Source: Azorhizobium oxalatiphilum (GTDB lineage: Bacteria; Pseudomonadota; Alphaproteobacteria; Rhizobiales; Xanthobacteraceae). Taken from it: a stretch of 64,000 nucleotides of DNA. Shown one piece after another: positions 62,142 to 64,000 of the stretch; the first letter of the stretch is position 1, and every line of letters begins with the position of its first letter. The stretch spans positions 835,743 to 899,742 of the forward strand of contig NZ_BMCT01000001.1 of the NCBI RefSeq assembly GCF_014635325.1. The letters are read 5' to 3'. The position numbers were made by a program, and so were the translations under genes. The notes beneath the pieces are model-generated. The model worked only from the letters and a program-made list of their open reading frames with translations, was not told the origin of the DNA and did no database searches.

Positions 62142-63262
62142 ATGTCCGAGCCTGTCCTGCGCATGTTGGCCGACGACCTGACCGGTGCGCTGGACAGCGC
62201 CGCCGCCTTCGCGTCCCCGGCCGCTCCCGTCGCCGTGCGCTGGTCCGGCCCTGCGGTGCAGGGGCGGGGGGCTGTGGCGCTGGACAGCGGCACCCGCGAG
62301 GTGGGTGCGGCCGCAGCCGGTGCCGCCGTCGCGGCGCTGGCGCCCGGGCTCTGGGCGGAAACGTCCGGCACCGTCGCCTTCAAGAAGCTGGACAGCCTGC
62401 TGCGCGGCAACGAGGTGGCCGAGCTGTGCGCCTGCCTCGACATTCTGCTCCCCACCACCTGCATCATCGCCCCCGCCTTTCCGGCCCAGCGCCGCATCAC
62501 CCGTGGCGGCCGCCAGATGCAGTGGGTGGATGGCCTGTGGTGCACGGTGGCGACCGATCTCGTCTCGTCCCTTCGCCGCGCGGGATTTGCGCTGGCGGAA
62601 CTGCGCCCCGGCGCAAGGCTGCCTGCGGGCATCGCCGTCTTCGATGCGGAGAGCGATGCGGATCTTGATGCCATTGTCGCCGCTGCGGCGGGGCAGGAGG
62701 ATGTGCTCTGGGTCGGCAGCGGCGGCCTTGCCGCTGCGCTGGCCCGCGCCCATGGCGTCCACGGCAGCCGCGCGCCCGCACCGGCCTTTCCCCTGCTCGG
62801 CCTCGTGGGGTCCGAGCATCCGGCGGCTTTCGCCCAACTGGCCCGGCTCGGCCAGAGGCATGTGGCTTTGTCCGGTCAGCGGGGTGAGGACAGAAACATC
62901 GCCGCCCGCCTCGCCGGCGAGGGCTGTGTCTTCGCCACCGTGTCGCTGCCTGCCGGAACGAAGCGCACAAACGCCGCCCGCCTCATCGCGGCGCGCTTCG
63001 CCGCGTTGGTGTCGGCGCTGGAGCCGCCGAAAACCCTGTTCGTGGCCGGCGGCGAGACGCTGCGCAGCCTGTGCGCGGCGCTGGGCGCCGATCATCTCGA
63101 CGTCACCGGCGAGATCATGCCGGGCGTGCCCTGTTCCATCCTGCGTGGCGGCCGCTGGGACGGCGCGCGATCATCTCCAAGTCCGGCGCCTTCGGTGAGC
63201 CGGAGCTTCTTCAGCAACTGATCGCGGAAAAACCCGCCAGCCTTCCCGGAGCCGCCGCATGA
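62142..63262 (+). pseudogene. Four-carbon acid sugar kinase (OtnK/DUF1537 family), frameshifted near the 3' end
   Basis: From ATG 62142 the frame encodes 359 residues to 63221. The N-terminal domain begins LRMLADDLTGALDSAAAFA (family motif ADDLTGA) and has SGTVAFKKLDSLLRGN; the C-terminal nucleotide-binding domain has LFVAGGETLRSLCAALG and GVPCSILRGGRWDG. Just after that, at about 63162-63167, the expected continuation RAIISKSGAFGEPELLQQLI lies in another frame, reached by one missing base. That frame runs to a TGA at 63262 that overlaps the pdxA2 ATG, as an intact coupled gene would. The loss removes the conserved KSGAFGE segment and probably the activity, unless it is a sequencing error. 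The family phosphorylates D-erythronate or threonate derivatives with ATP. Confidence 0.85.
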
Positions 63263-64000
63263 CCCCTCATCTCGCCATCACCATGGGCGATCCCGCCGGC
63301 GTTGGTCCCGAGATCATCGTCAAGGCCTGCGTGGCGCTGAAGGACCGGATCGCCAAGGGCGATCTGCGCCTGCTGGTGATCGGCAGCAATCCGGCGCTCC
63401 ATGCCGCGCGGCAGGCACTCGGTGCCGATGTCGAGATTCCGGAAGTGAATGAGCGCGATCATTGGCCGAACCTCGCCTGTCTGCAGGCGGGGCCGGAGGG
63501 CGCACCCATCCTGCCCGGCGTGCTCTCCGCCGATGGTGGCCGCTTCGCCTATCTGGCGGTGGAGGCCGGCGTGCGCCTCGCGCAGGCCGGTCGCATCCAG
63601 GGCATTGTTACCGCGCCGCTCAACAAGGAGGCGCTGAACAAGGCGGGCTACAAGTTCGCCGGCCACACCGACATGCTGGCCACCCTCACTGGCGCCAAGG
63701 GCTCGGTGATGATGCTGGCCCACGGCAACATGCGCGTCAGCCACGTCACCACCCATGTGGCGCTCAAGGATGTGCCCGGAAAGCTCACCCCGGCGCGCCT
63801 GCGCTATGTGATCGAGTATACCGACGAGACCCTGCGCGCCCTCGATCTCGGCCGTCGCAAGATCGCCATCGCCGCGCTCAATCCCCATGCGGGGGAGGGC
63901 GGCCTGTTCGGCACCGAGGATGACGATGTCTCCGCCCCCACCATCGCGCAGGCGGTGAAGGACGGCTTCGACGTGGTGGGGCCGGTGCCCGGCGACACCG
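63259..64000 (+). CDS. pdxA2: PdxA2-like 4-phosphoerythronate/threonate dehydrogenase, 5' part
   Basis: 247 residues, running off the right edge (family length ~330). MTPHLAITMGDPAGVGPEII is the PdxA N-terminus, and PLNKEALNKAGYKFAGHTDM and NPHAGEGGLFGTEDDDV are family blocks, including metal-binding His residues. PdxA proper serves pyridoxine synthesis, but its place directly after an OtnK-like kinase, with a GntR regulator, indicates the paralogue that oxidises and decarboxylates phosphorylated tetronates to dihydroxyacetone phosphate. The ATG overlaps the end of the unshifted kinase frame. Confidence 0.92.
   Translation, partial: MTPHLAITMGDPAGVGPEIIVKACVALKDRIAKGDLRLLVIGSNPALHAARQALGADVEIPEVNERDHWPNLACLQAGPEGAPILPGVLSADGGRFAYLAVEAGVRLAQAGRIQGIVTAPLNKEALNKAGYKFAGHTDMLATLTGAKGSVMMLAHGNMRVSHVTTHVALKDVPGKLTPARLRYVIEYTDETLRALDLGRRKIAIAALNPHAGEGGLFGTEDDDVSAPTIAQAVKDGFDVVGPVPGDT

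Overview
The window is GC-rich chromosomal DNA of an alphaproteobacterium, most likely of the Hyphomicrobiales (Rhizobiales) and plausibly a Xanthobacteraceae-type genome. This is inferred from base composition and codon use, separate petA/petB/petC genes, a DUF1285-Nudix-DUF6111-CCA transferase operon, a gcl-hyi-garR-pyk cluster and alphaproteobacterial regulator families. There is no transposase, integrase, phage gene or CRISPR array. Both edges cut genes: an ABC ATPase on the left and a PdxA-like dehydrogenase on the right.

Layout, 1-10 kb: the end of a nitrate/sulfonate/taurine-type ABC importer; a TctD/TctE-like two-component pair; then an AraC-type regulator divergent from a siderophore uptake operon (TonB-dependent receptor, Tat-exported binding protein, FecCD permease, ATPase). 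An Irr-box-like palindrome lies in front of the receptor. Layout, 9.5-21 kb: a membrane-anchored tyrosine/dual-specificity phosphatase; an RND efflux pump with its adaptor; a two-gene membrane-protein unit; a second two-component pair; an orphan response regulator; a hypothetical gene; and an RpiR regulator. The regulatory region between the two divergent response regulators and the leader of the efflux operon share the palindrome ATGAAA-N4-TTTCAT.

Layout, 21-30 kb: a Trm112-like protein, a 66-residue peptide with a double-glycine leader, tRNA-Thr(GGT), a Pot-type ABC importer followed by a TRAP-type (DctP) binding protein, a TM2 protein and an OatA-like acyltransferase. Layout, 30-43 kb: a MoxR / DUF58 / BatA-DUF4159 / VWA-like membrane-protein cluster, a tightly overlapping DUF1285-Nudix-DUF6111-CCA transferase operon, and hemF and trmL. 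Layout, 43-50 kb: the cytochrome bc1 operon with a TTCGCA half-site array upstream, apt, ETF-ubiquinone oxidoreductase, a uracil-DNA glycosylase and two tandemly duplicated small secreted proteins.

Layout, 50-64 kb: a zinc peptidase-like protein, a CYTH protein, pyruvate kinase, and the glyoxylate-to-glycerate genes garR, hyi and gcl (transcribed gcl to garR). These are followed by a TetR/SDR divergent pair, recX, and a GntR-regulated four-carbon sugar-acid locus (otnK-like kinase plus pdxA2). The kinase reading frame is broken near its 3' end. The glyoxylate and tetronate genes fit use of C2 and C4 sugar acids with pyruvate kinase at the exit of the pathway.

The most interesting signals are outside the annotated proteins. 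They are a ~60-bp dispersed repeat in three intergenic copies with different but still self-pairing stems, an identical 18-bp operator in inverted orientation on both sides of the GntR gene, and the shared efflux/response-regulator palindrome. The orphan double-glycine peptide, the tandem secreted peptides, the otnK frameshift and the Pot/DctP hybrid operon are also worth checking. All calls were made by reading the sequence; no database search was run.
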